Source of the DNA: Bifidobacterium goeldii | GTDB lineage: Bacteria > Actinomycetota > Actinomycetes > Actinomycetales > Bifidobacteriaceae | Length of the DNA stretch: 64,000 nucleotides | Assembly (NCBI RefSeq): GCF_003951095.1 | Contig: NZ_QXGL01000005.1 | Coordinates: 62,001 to 126,000, forward strand | Reading direction: 5' to 3' | Shown: one piece after another, positions 41,786 to 50,958 of the stretch | How positions within the stretch are numbered: position 1 is the first letter of the stretch | How the letters are laid out: each line of letters starts with the position of its first letter | Notes under the pieces: model-generated | Told to the model about the DNA's origin: nothing | Databases searched by the model: none | What the model saw: only the letters and a program-made list of their open reading frames with translations | Program-made: the position numbers and the translations under genes

Positions 41786-44700
41786 ATGAGAGTTAGAGGG
41801 GCTAAAAGCACTACGCGCACAGTAGTGCAAACGTTCGCATCGCTGCTAATCGCACTCGCAGTCCTCATCACCGGCTGCTACGCCGGAGGCAGTATAGCGC
41901 TGGCCGCCGGCGCCACCTCTACCGTCACTAGTGTGAACGCGCAATGGAACAGATGTTCAGATTACTGCACCATCGATGCAGATACTGGGCGTATCACTTT
42001 TACGCCCAAGCGTGGTATCTCTACACTTTCCGCCACAGCTCAGTTTGATCTGACCTCCTCTGGCCAATCCAGCTCGAGTGGTGGTGAAACTATTTCGGCG
42101 AAGTCTCTTGAATGGCGTATCCCTGCTCATTTGTTCATCGGGCGTGACGGAAAACCTACTGGTACTACTCAGATTCCCGTCCCGGAAGCTCCGAGCTACA
42201 ATGTGGACACTTCGTTGCAGTACACCTATGACGAAGACACAGACGAGTATGTCATCACCAATGCCACCGACATTCCTGCTGCCAATACCTTCAGTGTCCA
42301 GATCACGTACAATGCGCGTGCTCGAGACGTGCCTGATAAGGACACTAAGTCAGATAAACCCTACGCTGGCAGCGTTATTGGATCCATCACATCTAGTGCC
42401 ACTATCAAAGGTAGTGACGAAATCAAAACAACCCCGCCGCTCACTGAAGTTACGGATACTGGCATTGTCATCTCTGATATCAGCAAAGAGTATGTCGGCA
42501 GTGCGACTGACGACAGTCTTATTCCTGAGGAGTGGCGTGATAGCGTCTACTTTGATGGTTTGTGCTATGTGCTGTGGAAAGTGACAGTTTCTGCTGATGG
42601 TGCGCAGCAAGGAAAGGTGACGATCGCGGATGAGATCACTGATCAGCTTGGCGGCGAAGTGATTGGTATGCTGGATGCGTCCAAAAATCCGGTTGGTGTC
42701 GCATGGAGCGAGGAATTTTGGGGAAAAGAGCCTTATACGATCGATATTGACGATTCCTCCCCGCAGGTTCGATATATCCTCACGTACTACTACTACGATT
42801 CCCTTGCTGGAAGTAGTTACACGTTTGAGAACAAGGTGACTGGCAGTCTCACAGGCAATGATGACGGTGTCACCACCGAGAAGAGCACGACTGCTGATCA
42901 GACAGTGAAGAATGAGAGCTTCTCCTACGACAAAGACCAGTATAGCTTGGACAAATACTGCCAAGGTGAAAGCGGATTAGATACTGTCTGTGATGCAAAC
43001 GGTGGCCTGACGAGACTAGAAAACGATCTTGATGCGACAAGCGCCATGTTCGTCAACCATTATGCAGCTAAAACTTACGGCTTGACCACGCAGAAAGGCA
43101 GCGACAACGCAAATAGCAGCGGCGCGGTGAATTCCAGCCGTCAAGAGGATTACGGCCAAAAATACGTGCGGCACGAGTTTATTGACGACTCCTTTGCGCT
43201 TGGCGAAGAAACGCCAGGACAAATGGAGCAGGGAGGCACGCGTCCTGATGCTGAAAACGATCCCAGTATTCCAGTTCAAGGTTATGCAAAGCTGCAGCCT
43301 GACGATTTCTATATCAAAAGCTTCACTATTATGCATAGTTGCTCCGCGCAGGGGAATTCCTCATGTGATGTAGCAAACACCGAGTTTGGGAAGAGTTCCC
43401 GCGGATGGACTGTATATGACTGGAAAATCAACGATTCTGGCTCATGGGGACTCGTTCCTCGCGATCCTTCGGTTGATGCTCAGAGCCCCGCTACATCGGA
43501 TAAACTTCAGATATACGGACTAGTTGCGACATACAACTCTGTCACTGGTCAGTACAATACGGCTTGGCAGCCAATGCTCGGATCTACATATGCCAACGGA
43601 GGATTGGATGAGCTGGCGTCTGCTGCGAAAGATTACACCATCGACGCCACGCAACGCTGGGACGGAGGACGAATCGTCGGTATCAAAGCCGTATACCAGT
43701 CTGCCAGTGCCGCTGCGGTAGAGCTCAATATTGGCGTGACAATCGTGTTAAACCCGACCGATCATGTCAAGACCCTGTTGAAACAGTTAAATGACACTAA
43801 GACTGAAGTAACCGATCAGTTGCGTACTGATTATGTGACGCTCACTGATTTCAACACGATGATTATTCGTACCCAATCGCAAATCGAAAAAGGAACAAAA
43901 GCTGTTGCAGGTTTTGATTCGCGAAGCGATCTGCAGGACTCTTCTTGCATAACCGATGTTGGTACGTATCAAGGCTGGCACGGTTACTTCAACGTACTTC
44001 CCTTCAGCAATGATGAGCAATACTACGAATACCCTTCAGGCAGCAGACAAGCACACACCCCGCCATGGAGTAATTCGACCACGACGGCACCTCTTTGCCA
44101 TGCTACGGCCAAGCAGAAGTTGACGCCGGTAAGTCTAACGCCGGTTCGAAAGAAGAAGTTAACTGCGACGTTCTACGATAAGGTTAACAATCGTGTCAAA
44201 CTGACTTACAAGGCGCAGATGGGGGAGAGTGGAGATTTCTCGTCCGACCTTGTGAAGAAAGGTACTGTCAAACCGCAACAAAGCGGTATGTTCTATGACT
44301 TGCTGCCTCAAGGCGTAGTGCCTGACATCAACAGTGTCAAAGTGCTTGGTGCCGATGACCGTGCGGAGATGATTGTTACTAGCGTGCAAACGTATGCAAA
44401 TTATAAGAATTCAGGACGCACGCTATTAGTAGTAAAAGCTAAAGCGCCGGAGAATTACACCAATACATTGAGTGAGTCCATCTCCACAATGACCTTGGCT
44501 TTTGACTCGTATATCAGCTATGAGGACGCGGTCGATCTTGGATACAATACCGGTGCTAAGAAGCTGCATAATGTAGTTGCATATCAAACAGGCAATGAGG
44601 AAATTTCATCCGGTGACGATAATGACAATCTTCATAATCTGGGTCCCGATGTTCTCGATAATGAGAGTTGGAACGACAGTGAAAAAACGACTATGGCGGG

Positions 44701-46084
44701 ATTAGACAGCTCTAGAACAGGTGATTTGTACTTGTATGCGGATGCTCTCAACAACATCGTTTTCGGCACGATATCGGCGTCCGGTTTGACAAAGCACGTG
44801 CGCGGAGGAAACCAGCCTGATTGGGTGAATGGACAGAATACTGTGACGGTGCGTGCTGGCGGAGAGTACACATATCGCTTGCGATATACGCCGGATAACA
44901 GCACTTCTGCCAGTGGTGTGGTGTTATATGATTCGCTAGAGAACTATTTGAGTTCTGATACTTCTACGTCAAACCAGGCCGTAACGACTAGCACACCGCG
45001 GTGGCAAGGCACACTGAGCAGCGTAGACGTGCAAGAACCGATGCTGCTCGGTATTGAGCCGAAAGTATATTGCTCCACGATTTCCGGCTTGACATTATTT
45101 GGAAAAACAGGTTCGGCAAACGAGAGCAATCGTGATTTGACGAATACGGCAATCTGGGAGAACTGCACACCGTCCGCTCAAGGTAACTATGACTATTCCA
45201 AAGTCAAGGCGGTGGCAATCGATCTGAGCAAGGCTGCTGATGGTAGTGATGCGAAGCTTGGGGGAGGCTCCTCTGTGCAGGTGACGCTTGTAATGAACGC
45301 GCCGACAGATCCGTTTGCGGTAGTTGATTACATGCGTGCTGATGCACACGCTTACAATGGTGTGCATTTGAAGACCACCACGATAGGTTCTGGTAATGGT
45401 GCGACGGTTGAATCCACGAACGACATCGACTTCGGCTATACGCGCGTTGGACTGATCGCCGACACGACGACGTTCACGTTCACTAAGGTGGATGGCTCGA
45501 CGGTCGATTCTGGAGATGGTAGCACCGTCAAGCCGCTTGCCGGTGCCACGTTTGCGATTTATCGCTGGGTCGGTTCCAGTGATGCGCCGACGAGTGGGCT
45601 GATCGATACGAGTGCGCTTGGTCCCGATTGGGAGCAGGTGGGTACTGAGCAGACCAGCGGGGAAGATGGCAAGGTGTCGCTCGGCGGCCTGATGGTCGGC
45701 ACTTACCGACTGGTGGAAACCAAAACGCCAAATGGCTTTAATAAGCTGAATTGCCAATGGGCCATCAAAGCAACGCAAGAATATGACGGGGGCATGCTTC
45801 AGCCTATCGTGATCCACACGCCAACCGTTGTTACCGCGAGCAGTGGTGTATCGTCACCGTCAGATGCCCCTGGCTTCACTAAGGGCAGCGATGGAGGCTT
45901 CCAACTCGCCAACTATCCCGGTGCTCGCCTGCCTGATACAGGCAGTATCGGCAGTACCGCGCTGATGATCGCCGGCGGTATCACCGCCTTCGTCGGTGGC
46001 GGCTGCCTCGCCATCGAGCACGCCAAAATTCGCCGTCGCGCCCGCCATCGCAGCGGCACCAGCGCTGTGCCTTCCGGTCGTTAG
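41786..46084 (+). CDS. LPXTG-anchored surface protein with SpaA-type pilin domain
   Basis: 1432 residues. A signal peptide (about 1-48) ends ALAAG. A long extracellular region follows, rich in Thr, Ser, Asp and Tyr, with repeated beta-sandwich-like segments (for example EYTYRLRYTPDNSTSASGVVLYDSL). A SpaA-type prealbumin-like domain occupies about 1225-1335 (GATFAIYRW, GLMVGTYRLVETKTPNGF). The cell-wall sorting signal is LPDTG at 1382-1386, then a hydrophobic stretch and a positively charged tail RRRARHR. It is an adhesin or pilus tip-like protein linked to peptidoglycan by a sortase, none of which is in the window. GGGAGGA precedes the ATG. GC content and codon use look lower and less biased than in neighbours, consistent with acquisition. 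The signal region also contains ITGC, a lipobox-like string, but the later ALA-A site is the more usual for LPXTG proteins. Confidence 0.88.
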   Translation: MRVRGAKSTTRTVVQTFASLLIALAVLITGCYAGGSIALAAGATSTVTSVNAQWNRCSDYCTIDADTGRITFTPKRGISTLSATAQFDLTSSGQSSSSGGETISAKSLEWRIPAHLFIGRDGKPTGTTQIPVPEAPSYNVDTSLQYTYDEDTDEYVITNATDIPAANTFSVQITYNARARDVPDKDTKSDKPYAGSVIGSITSSATIKGSDEIKTTPPLTEVTDTGIVISDISKEYVGSATDDSLIPEEWRDSVYFDGLCYVLWKVTVSADGAQQGKVTIADEITDQLGGEVIGMLDASKNPVGVAWSEEFWGKEPYTIDIDDSSPQVRYILTYYYYDSLAGSSYTFENKVTGSLTGNDDGVTTEKSTTADQTVKNESFSYDKDQYSLDKYCQGESGLDTVCDANGGLTRLENDLDATSAMFVNHYAAKTYGLTTQKGSDNANSSGAVNSSRQEDYGQKYVRHEFIDDSFALGEETPGQMEQGGTRPDAENDPSIPVQGYAKLQPDDFYIKSFTIMHSCSAQGNSSCDVANTEFGKSSRGWTVYDWKINDSGSWGLVPRDPSVDAQSPATSDKLQIYGLVATYNSVTGQYNTAWQPMLGSTYANGGLDELASAAKDYTIDATQRWDGGRIVGIKAVYQSASAAAVELNIGVTIVLNPTDHVKTLLKQLNDTKTEVTDQLRTDYVTLTDFNTMIIRTQSQIEKGTKAVAGFDSRSDLQDSSCITDVGTYQGWHGYFNVLPFSNDEQYYEYPSGSRQAHTPPWSNSTTTAPLCHATAKQKLTPVSLTPVRKKKLTATFYDKVNNRVKLTYKAQMGESGDFSSDLVKKGTVKPQQSGMFYDLLPQGVVPDINSVKVLGADDRAEMIVTSVQTYANYKNSGRTLLVVKAKAPENYTNTLSESISTMTLAFDSYISYEDAVDLGYNTGAKKLHNVVAYQTGNEEISSGDDNDNLHNLGPDVLDNESWNDSEKTTMAGLDSSRTGDLYLYADALNNIVFGTISASGLTKHVRGGNQPDWVNGQNTVTVRAGGEYTYRLRYTPDNSTSASGVVLYDSLENYLSSDTSTSNQAVTTSTPRWQGTLSSVDVQEPMLLGIEPKVYCSTISGLTLFGKTGSANESNRDLTNTAIWENCTPSAQGNYDYSKVKAVAIDLSKAADGSDAKLGGGSSVQVTLVMNAPTDPFAVVDYMRADAHAYNGVHLKTTTIGSGNGATVESTNDIDFGYTRVGLIADTTTFTFTKVDGSTVDSGDGSTVKPLAGATFAIYRWVGSSDAPTSGLIDTSALGPDWEQVGTEQTSGEDGKVSLGGLMVGTYRLVETKTPNGFNKLNCQWAIKATQEYDGGMLQPIVIHTPTVVTASSGVSSPSDAPGFTKGSDGGFQLANYPGARLPDTGSIGSTALMIAGGITAFVGGGCLAIEHAKIRRRARHRSGTSAVPSGR

Positions 46085-46312
46085 TCGGAAGATATGTGCA
46101 GATCGGCTGGTGACATTGCAGCAAAGAGCCAAGAAGATTGTGCGGCAGTTAGTTGTTGGTCATCATTGTTTCAGCGTCGATGATGGTCAGTGAAGGATCT
46201 GTCGCGCTTTTTGCGGCCGTTGCCGCGCTGACGGGTCGCTTGGTGAACAGGTAGTAAAGGCGCTCTCCGTTTTCTCGAATGAGCGGTGAGCGTGCCTTGA
46301 GCTGTTTGAGCA

Positions 46313-46370
46313 TATTACTGTGTTCGTAAGCAAGTTGCGCATACACAACTTGCTTACGAACACAGTAATA
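46313..46370. repeat. 25-bp perfect inverted repeat after the surface-protein gene
   Basis: Arms at 46313-46337 and 46346-46370 (beginning TATTACTGTGTTCGTAAG) around an eight-base loop. It lies in the 356-base gap between convergent genes. It may be a strong bidirectional terminator or the trace of a small mobile element. The start of the gap (46085-46312) has no supported gene. Confidence 0.75.
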
Positions 46371-46372
46371 CA

Positions 46373-46411
46373 GTGATGGCTCCTCTTTAATGCATTAAGA
46401 GGAGCCATCAC
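46373..46411. terminator. Second hairpin between the surface-protein gene and rlmB
   Basis: A 15-bp stem (GTGATGGCTCCTCTT at 46373-46387 with 46397-46411) around TAATGCATT. Placed 30 bases after the rlmB stop and probably its terminator. Confidence 0.75.
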
Positions 46412-46440
46412 GTAGTTTGGGCGTTTCGCTTCTTTTGCGC

Positions 46441-47451
46441 TTACTTCGCAGCCGCTGCCGCTTCGCCAGCTTCGCGACGAGCGCGCGCCACGGCGTACAA
46501 GCTAATACCCGCCGCCACCGAAGCGTTCAGCGATTCAACCATCGAGCTGATCGGAATACCAGCGATCGAATCGCAAGCTTCACGCACCAGTCGGCTCAAA
46601 CCCTTGCCTTCAGAGCCGAGCACCACCACTAGCGGATCAGTCTCAAAGCCAGTCTCGCCAACGAGCTTATCGCCGCCGCCATCAAGACCAACCGTGTAAT
46701 AACCGCGCTCACGCAGGCTCTCAATCGCCTTCGTCAGGTTCACTACGCGCGCCACCGGCATGTGCGCAGCAGCACCAGCCGACACCTTCCATGCCGCCGC
46801 TGTCACCGAAGCAGAACGACGCTCCGGCAAAATCACACCATTCGCGCCGAACGCAGCCGCAGAACGAATCACAGCGCCAAGATTCTGCGGGTCAGTCACA
46901 CCATCAAGCGCAATAAACAGCGGGCGAGCCATAATGCGCGCCGGGCCGTTCACGCCCTCCATCGCGCGCGCCTTCTTCTCCGCGCGCTCCACCAGCTCAT
47001 GCAGCGACGAATACTGGTACGGCTGCACCTTCAAAATCACACCCTGGTGGTTGCTGGAGCGAGCAATACGATCCATCTCCAAACGGTCCGCTTCCAGCAG
47101 ATGCAAGCCCTGAATGCCCGCGAGACGCACAATATCGCGCGTACGATCATCATGCTCAATGCGCGTAGCAATATACAGCTGCGAGCTCGGCACGCCCACG
47201 CGCAGCGCCTCCAGCACCGCGTTACGGCCGATAACCAGATCGTCAGAATCCGACGCGAACTTTGCTGCGCGACGGCGTGCAGCCAGTCGCGGATCAGCCA
47301 TTTGACGGCGCTCAGCTACCTTCTTCGCCTTGTACGCCTTGTGGTACACGCGATCCTCGGCCTTCGGAGTAGGGCCGTATCCCTTGAGCTTATTGCGATG
47401 CTTTCCACCCGACCCCTTGGTCGGTCCTTTCTTAATAGCCATACCCGCCAT
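46441..47451 (-). CDS. rlmB: SpoU-type rRNA 2'-O-methyltransferase RlmB
   Basis: 336 residues. Methylates a ribose of 23S rRNA (RlmB family) with S-adenosylmethionine. A basic N-terminus (AIKKGPTKGSGGKHRNKLKGYGPTPKAEDR) precedes a substrate-binding domain (VIGRNAVLEALRVG, near 80-150) and the SPOUT knot motifs NLGAVIRSAAAFGANGVILPE, VVVLGSEGKGLSRLVREACD and ISSMVESLNASVAAGISLYAV. ATG at 47451 or 47442 are both possible; longer frames upstream look non-coding. It diverges from the MFS transporter gene with a gap under 100 bases. Confidence 0.93.
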   Translation of the reverse strand: MAGMAIKKGPTKGSGGKHRNKLKGYGPTPKAEDRVYHKAYKAKKVAERRQMADPRLAARRRAAKFASDSDDLVIGRNAVLEALRVGVPSSQLYIATRIEHDDRTRDIVRLAGIQGLHLLEADRLEMDRIARSSNHQGVILKVQPYQYSSLHELVERAEKKARAMEGVNGPARIMARPLFIALDGVTDPQNLGAVIRSAAAFGANGVILPERRSASVTAAAWKVSAGAAAHMPVARVVNLTKAIESLRERGYYTVGLDGGGDKLVGETGFETDPLVVVLGSEGKGLSRLVREACDSIAGIPISSMVESLNASVAAGISLYAVARARREAGEAAAAAK

Positions 47452-47547
47452 TGTCGCAGGCCCCCAACCCAAACGCGCGAGATTGCGCGCCTCCTCGCGT
47501 CTCGTTGCGTCCCCTCGCGCATATGATCGCGGTGTAAGGTGGCACTC

Positions 47548-48906
47548 ATGGGTGACAAGATGAGCGGGAAGAACAACATGCGCGGCAGCAAGGTTCACAA
47601 GACCATTTTTGGGCTGCCAATGCTGTTTTGGGGATTGTGGCTAGCGATACTGTTTCTGTGGATGGGACGCTTCGTCATCTCGTTCATGTCAATGTACTTG
47701 GTCAAAGACCTGCACGTTGACGCTGGTATTGCCGGCACGATCGTCTCCATGTACGGTTTCGGCGGCGTTTTCGGCTGTCTTTTCGGCGGTGCGCTGTCCG
47801 ATCGATTCGGCCGCCAGTCGATGATTATCGGCGGCGAAATCGGCGCGGCACTCATGCTCGTCGCGCTCTCATTTATCGACAATCCGTTTGTTATGGGGGC
47901 AATGCTGCTCGTTTACGGCGCGATATCGTCGATTCCGACGCCGGCCATCGCCGCGTATATTGCCGACGTTGTGCCGCTGCGCGATCAAAAACGCGCGTAC
48001 ACGCTGCAAACGTGGGCAATTAACTTCGGTTTCGCTACCGGGCCGATTATCGCCAATCAGCTCGTGAAAATCTCCTACACGCTGATGTTTTACGCGGAGG
48101 CGATTATTCTCGCGCTGGTTACAGTGATGCTGATCGTGTTCTTCCATGAAGTGCGCAAAGTTGAGCGAGAAGCGGGGATCGCGGCTGGGACTGTGCAGGC
48201 TGCTGGTACCGTGCAGGGGGAGCGCGCTGCGAGCGAGCACAAGCCTGCCGATCACAAGCCTGCTGCCACGCAAGCTGATTCCGCTTCCAACGTCTCTGTA
48301 TTGGGTAATTATCGTCGCGCGCTCACCGATGGGCCGTTTATCTCGCTGGTTGTGCTCATGTTTTGCTACACCATCGCCTATTTCCAGCTCACCAGCGGCC
48401 TGCCGATCGCGCTTACACAATTAGGCATGGGCACGGATGAATATTCTGTGCTGCTCACGATCAATGGTGGTGTGCTGTGCCTGCTGCAAATCCCTGCGCT
48501 CGCTGTGTTTGATCGCATGAGTAACACGCGCGTGCTGGTGCTCGGCATGATGGTTACCGCAGTTGGCTATGCGTTCCAAATCGGGGCTTCTACGTGGCTG
48601 AGCTTCGCGATTGCGGCAGTATTATGGTCGCTTGGCGAGTTGGGCACATTCCCGATCGCCGCCACCACGGTGGCAAATCTTGCGCCGGCGGAAGCACGTG
48701 GCACGTATCAGGGCTTGTACAACCTTGGATGGTCGCTGTCGAACGGGGCTGCGCCGCTCGTGGGCGGCTGGGTGATCAGCAGTTTCGGTAGCCATACGTT
48801 GTGGATTTCGTGCACGGTGATGTTCGTGCTCGTGGCTATCGGGTTGTACTTGACTAAGGGAGCGCGCGAGCACGCCATTGCGCGTAACCTGCGGCATGCG
48901 GCCTGA
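47548..48906 (+). CDS. MFS transporter
   Basis: 452 residues with twelve predicted membrane segments and a central cytosolic loop (about 205-255) rich in Ala, Glu and Lys. The loop between helices 2 and 3 reads GGALSDRFGRQSM, the signature of the major facilitator family. It looks like the drug-efflux or multidrug-type (DHA1) branch, but the substrate cannot be told. ATG at 47548 has AAGGTGG seven bases upstream; an in-frame ATG nine bases earlier is less likely. The gene is divergent from rlmB and is followed by a bidirectional hairpin. Confidence 0.9.
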   Translation: MGDKMSGKNNMRGSKVHKTIFGLPMLFWGLWLAILFLWMGRFVISFMSMYLVKDLHVDAGIAGTIVSMYGFGGVFGCLFGGALSDRFGRQSMIIGGEIGAALMLVALSFIDNPFVMGAMLLVYGAISSIPTPAIAAYIADVVPLRDQKRAYTLQTWAINFGFATGPIIANQLVKISYTLMFYAEAIILALVTVMLIVFFHEVRKVEREAGIAAGTVQAAGTVQGERAASEHKPADHKPAATQADSASNVSVLGNYRRALTDGPFISLVVLMFCYTIAYFQLTSGLPIALTQLGMGTDEYSVLLTINGGVLCLLQIPALAVFDRMSNTRVLVLGMMVTAVGYAFQIGASTWLSFAIAAVLWSLGELGTFPIAATTVANLAPAEARGTYQGLYNLGWSLSNGAAPLVGGWVISSFGSHTLWISCTVMFVLVAIGLYLTKGAREHAIARNLRHAA

Positions 48907-49051
48907 GACTGGGGCAACGATCCCGCGCCACATATGCGCCACATGGTTTGCTTCAAAGAGCCCTTCCGTGCCCCTCGCGTGCACTAGCTCAGTCGAAAAC
49001 TGCTGCTTAACCCCTGTTTTGGGCCTAGAACTGCCTCGTAGCAGATATGCA

Positions 49052-49086
49052 AAAACCCTTGAAATCGGCTTGATTTCAAGGGTTTT
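49052..49086. terminator. Bidirectional terminator between the MFS gene and tRNA genes
   Basis: A 15-bp perfect stem (AAAACCCTTGAAATC at 49052-49066 with 49072-49086) with A-rich and T-rich ends, between the MFS gene and the minus-strand tRNA pair. Confidence 0.88.
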
Positions 49087-49091
49087 ATCTG

Positions 49092-49164
49092 TGGAGCATG
49101 CCGGGTTCGAACCGGCGACCCTCTGCTTGCAAAGCAGATGCGCTACCAGCTGCGCCAATGCCCC
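49092..49164 (-). tRNA. tRNA-Ala (anticodon TGC)
   Basis: On the minus strand the acceptor GGGGCAT pairs with ATGCTCC. Anticodon arm TCTGC-TTTGCAA-GCAGA, T-arm with GGTTCGAACC. CCA is not encoded. It follows tRNA-Ile in the same direction. Confidence 0.96.
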
Positions 49165-49212
49165 ATTGGCTTGGAAAAAAAGAGCGGCACGTTGGCCGCT
49201 TCACTTTTCCTG

Positions 49213-49286
49213 TGGGCCCGGGAGGACTTGAACCTCCGACCTCATCCTTATCAGGGATGCGCTCTAACCACCTGAGCTACGGGCCC
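49213..49286 (-). tRNA. tRNA-Ile (anticodon GAT)
   Basis: On the minus strand the acceptor GGGCCCG pairs with CGGGCCC. Anticodon arm CATCC-CTGATAA-GGATG with anticodon GAT; T-arm GGAGG-TTCAAGT-CCTCC. It is transcribed before tRNA-Ala. Confidence 0.96.
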
Positions 49287-49405
49287 GATCCATACGCTTT
49301 CAAAAGCGCACAAGTGATTACAATACCACTGATGTTCGTGGTGTCAATTAGAGCGCCGTATCGGCGTGTCGCGGATTGGATTGGCTGTCTTGCTTGAGCT
49401 AGACA

Positions 49406-50029
49406 ATGGCCCGCATGAATATCGACGGTCTTGAGGTGCAGGTGGTGCGTAAGCCCATCAAAAACATGTATTTGCGTATCAAACCGCCGAATGGTGACGT
49501 GGTAATCTCCGCGCCGCGCAGGATGAGTGAGCGAACGATTGTTGACTTTGTACGCGGGCGTCGCCGGTGGATTGATGATCATATTCGTGACATGGCGCGG
49601 GCGCGGCAACGATCCGGTTTGAATGCCGGCGATGCTGGCGATAGGGGACAGGCAGGCGCAGTGGATAGTGCTGCTTCCGTCACTTTCTCTTGGACTGATG
49701 AACGCAAACATCAGGCTGCTGCCAATATCAATGCTGCACTGCCGACTTTGTTGGCTCACTGGGGGCCGATTATCGGCCGTCAGCCGGCGCATATCACTCT
49801 GCGCATTATGACGTCACGATGGGGTTCCTGCACGCCGAAAACCGGCCGAATTCGATTGAATCTGCAACTAGGGCTGATGGATCCGCGGTTTTTGGAATAC
49901 GTGCTCGTTCATGAAATGACTCATCTGTGGGCTAGCGGCCACGGAACGGAATTCCAACGGCGCATGAGTATCTATTTGCCCAATTGGCGTCAGCTTCGAC
50001 GCGAACTCAACGCCTGTGTGGTTTGGTAG
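49406..50029 (+). CDS. YgjP-type putative metalloprotein (DUF45)
   Basis: 207 residues. The HExxH zinc motif is VHEMTHLWASGHG near residues 168-176, preceded by TSRWGSCTPKTGRIRLNLQL, the hallmark of the YgjP/WSS1-like DUF45 family. A short N-terminal domain with VRKPIKNMYLRIKPP and VVISAPRRMSERTIVDFVRGRRRWI completes the family pattern. The E. coli relative is reported as a UTP pyrophosphatase, though the family also resembles SprT metalloproteases. A polar stretch (about 72-90) is inserted between the two halves. The gene stands alone, and the start at 49406 (MARMNIDG) has no strong ribosome site. Confidence 0.87.
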   Translation: MARMNIDGLEVQVVRKPIKNMYLRIKPPNGDVVISAPRRMSERTIVDFVRGRRRWIDDHIRDMARARQRSGLNAGDAGDRGQAGAVDSAASVTFSWTDERKHQAAANINAALPTLLAHWGPIIGRQPAHITLRIMTSRWGSCTPKTGRIRLNLQLGLMDPRFLEYVLVHEMTHLWASGHGTEFQRRMSIYLPNWRQLRRELNACVVW

Positions 50030-50063
50030 CCGATCGACTGCCTGGCGGCGGTTCTATTCGATA

Positions 50064-50155
50064 GTGTGCATATCCGGCCTACGTACACCGCTAAGGGGGT
50101 ATCCAGATGGTCCGGATATGCACACACTGTGAGTAGATGGTCCGGATATGCACAC
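50064..50155. repeat. Three copies of a 14-mer, two direct and one inverted
   Basis: GTGTGCATATCCGG on plus at 50064-50077 and its complement at 50112-50125 and 50142-50155. The latter two lie in 21-base direct repeats (50105-50125, 50135-50155) 30 bases apart. They could be operator sites or form alternative hairpins in the gap before the Dps terminator. Confidence 0.65.
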
Positions 50156-50177
50156 CATCGAGGAGATTATCGAGGAG

Positions 50178-50214
50178 AAAAAAGGTCTGCACATGGATTC
50201 ATCATGTGCAGACC
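50178..50214 (-). terminator. Terminator of the Dps gene
   Basis: A 12-bp stem (GGTCTGCACATG at 50184-50195 with 50203-50214), followed on the minus strand by TTTTTT. Confidence 0.9.
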
Positions 50215-50245
50215 CTAAAACTCGTGCGCAGACCCTACGCCGGAT

Positions 50246-50725
50246 TCACGCGAGATGAGAGCGCATGAACCACTGGAACTTCTCAAGCTCCTGCACGTGG
50301 TCCTGAATGATGTTGGAGCTGACAAAGTCCAGCTCGTCCAGCTCGGCCACTGCGCGGCGGTCGTCGGCAATAAACGCGTCGTAGTACTCGATCAGCGCCT
50401 CAAGATACTGCTCAGTACCAGCGCGGCCCTCAACGTCAAACGGCTTCCACGTGCGGTTGCGCGTGATTGCGTCCGCGCGGCCGTCCGGAGTGCCACCCAG
50501 CGTGGCGATGCGCTCAGCCGTCTCATCAGCCTGCGCGAGCACTACCTCAACCTGCGGGTCAAGCATCTCGTGCACAGCAATAAAGTTCGGGCCGGTCACG
50601 TTCCAGTGCGCGTGCTTCAACACCAGCGCAGCCTCCTGCTCCTGGCTCAGTCGATTCTGCAGAATCGCGATAGCCTTCTCGGACGTGGCCTCATCAAGTC
50701 CAGGGACAACGAATGCAAGCGTCAT
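50246..50725 (-). CDS. dps: Dps family DNA-binding ferritin-like protein
   Basis: 159 residues, the usual size for Dps. It forms a dodecamer that stores iron and protects DNA from peroxide. The inter-subunit ferroxidase ligands are visible: His in LVLKHAHWNVTG, the HEMLDPQVEVVLAQADETAERI helix with Asp/Glu, and the C-terminal helix SNIIQDHVQELEKFQWFMRSHL. AGGAGC lies before the ATG at 50725. It is monocistronic with its own terminator and fits with the peroxide genes 3 kb to the right. Confidence 0.94.
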   Translation of the reverse strand: MTLAFVVPGLDEATSEKAIAILQNRLSQEQEAALVLKHAHWNVTGPNFIAVHEMLDPQVEVVLAQADETAERIATLGGTPDGRADAITRNRTWKPFDVEGRAGTEQYLEALIEYYDAFIADDRRAVAELDELDFVSSNIIQDHVQELEKFQWFMRSHLA

Positions 50726-50847
50726 AACTTGCTCCTTTCGATTGGTGGCTCCTTATGGGAACCAAGTATGTCCATTCTACGCGTTGCGGCTGTGCGCCAT
50801 GCGCGGGGGAGAAGTGGCGTAACCCACAGTGCCCTATTCCTACCGCC

Positions 50848-50955
50848 GGAGCGTGACCGGGAGCGCTACACCTTCAGAAACCGCATCGTAAAACCTTGAT
50901 ATTTCAACGTTTTACGATATCGCCATCACGCGCACAACGCTCCCGGTCACGCTCC
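50848..50955. repeat. Nested inverted repeats upstream of dps
   Basis: Outer arms of 18 bp (50848-50865 with 50938-50955, GGAGCGTGACCGGGAGCG) enclose inner arms of 10 bp (ATCGTAAAAC at 50885-50894 with 50909-50918). The right arm reaches the end of the CNNM gene. They may form a composite terminator for that gene and a structured region above dps. Confidence 0.7.
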
Positions 50956-50958
50956 GCG

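Noticed and set aside
46149..46346. A 65-codon minus-strand frame in the gap after the surface-protein gene
   Set aside because: It begins with GTG inside the loop of the 25-bp inverted repeat, has no ribosome site and no family resemblance.
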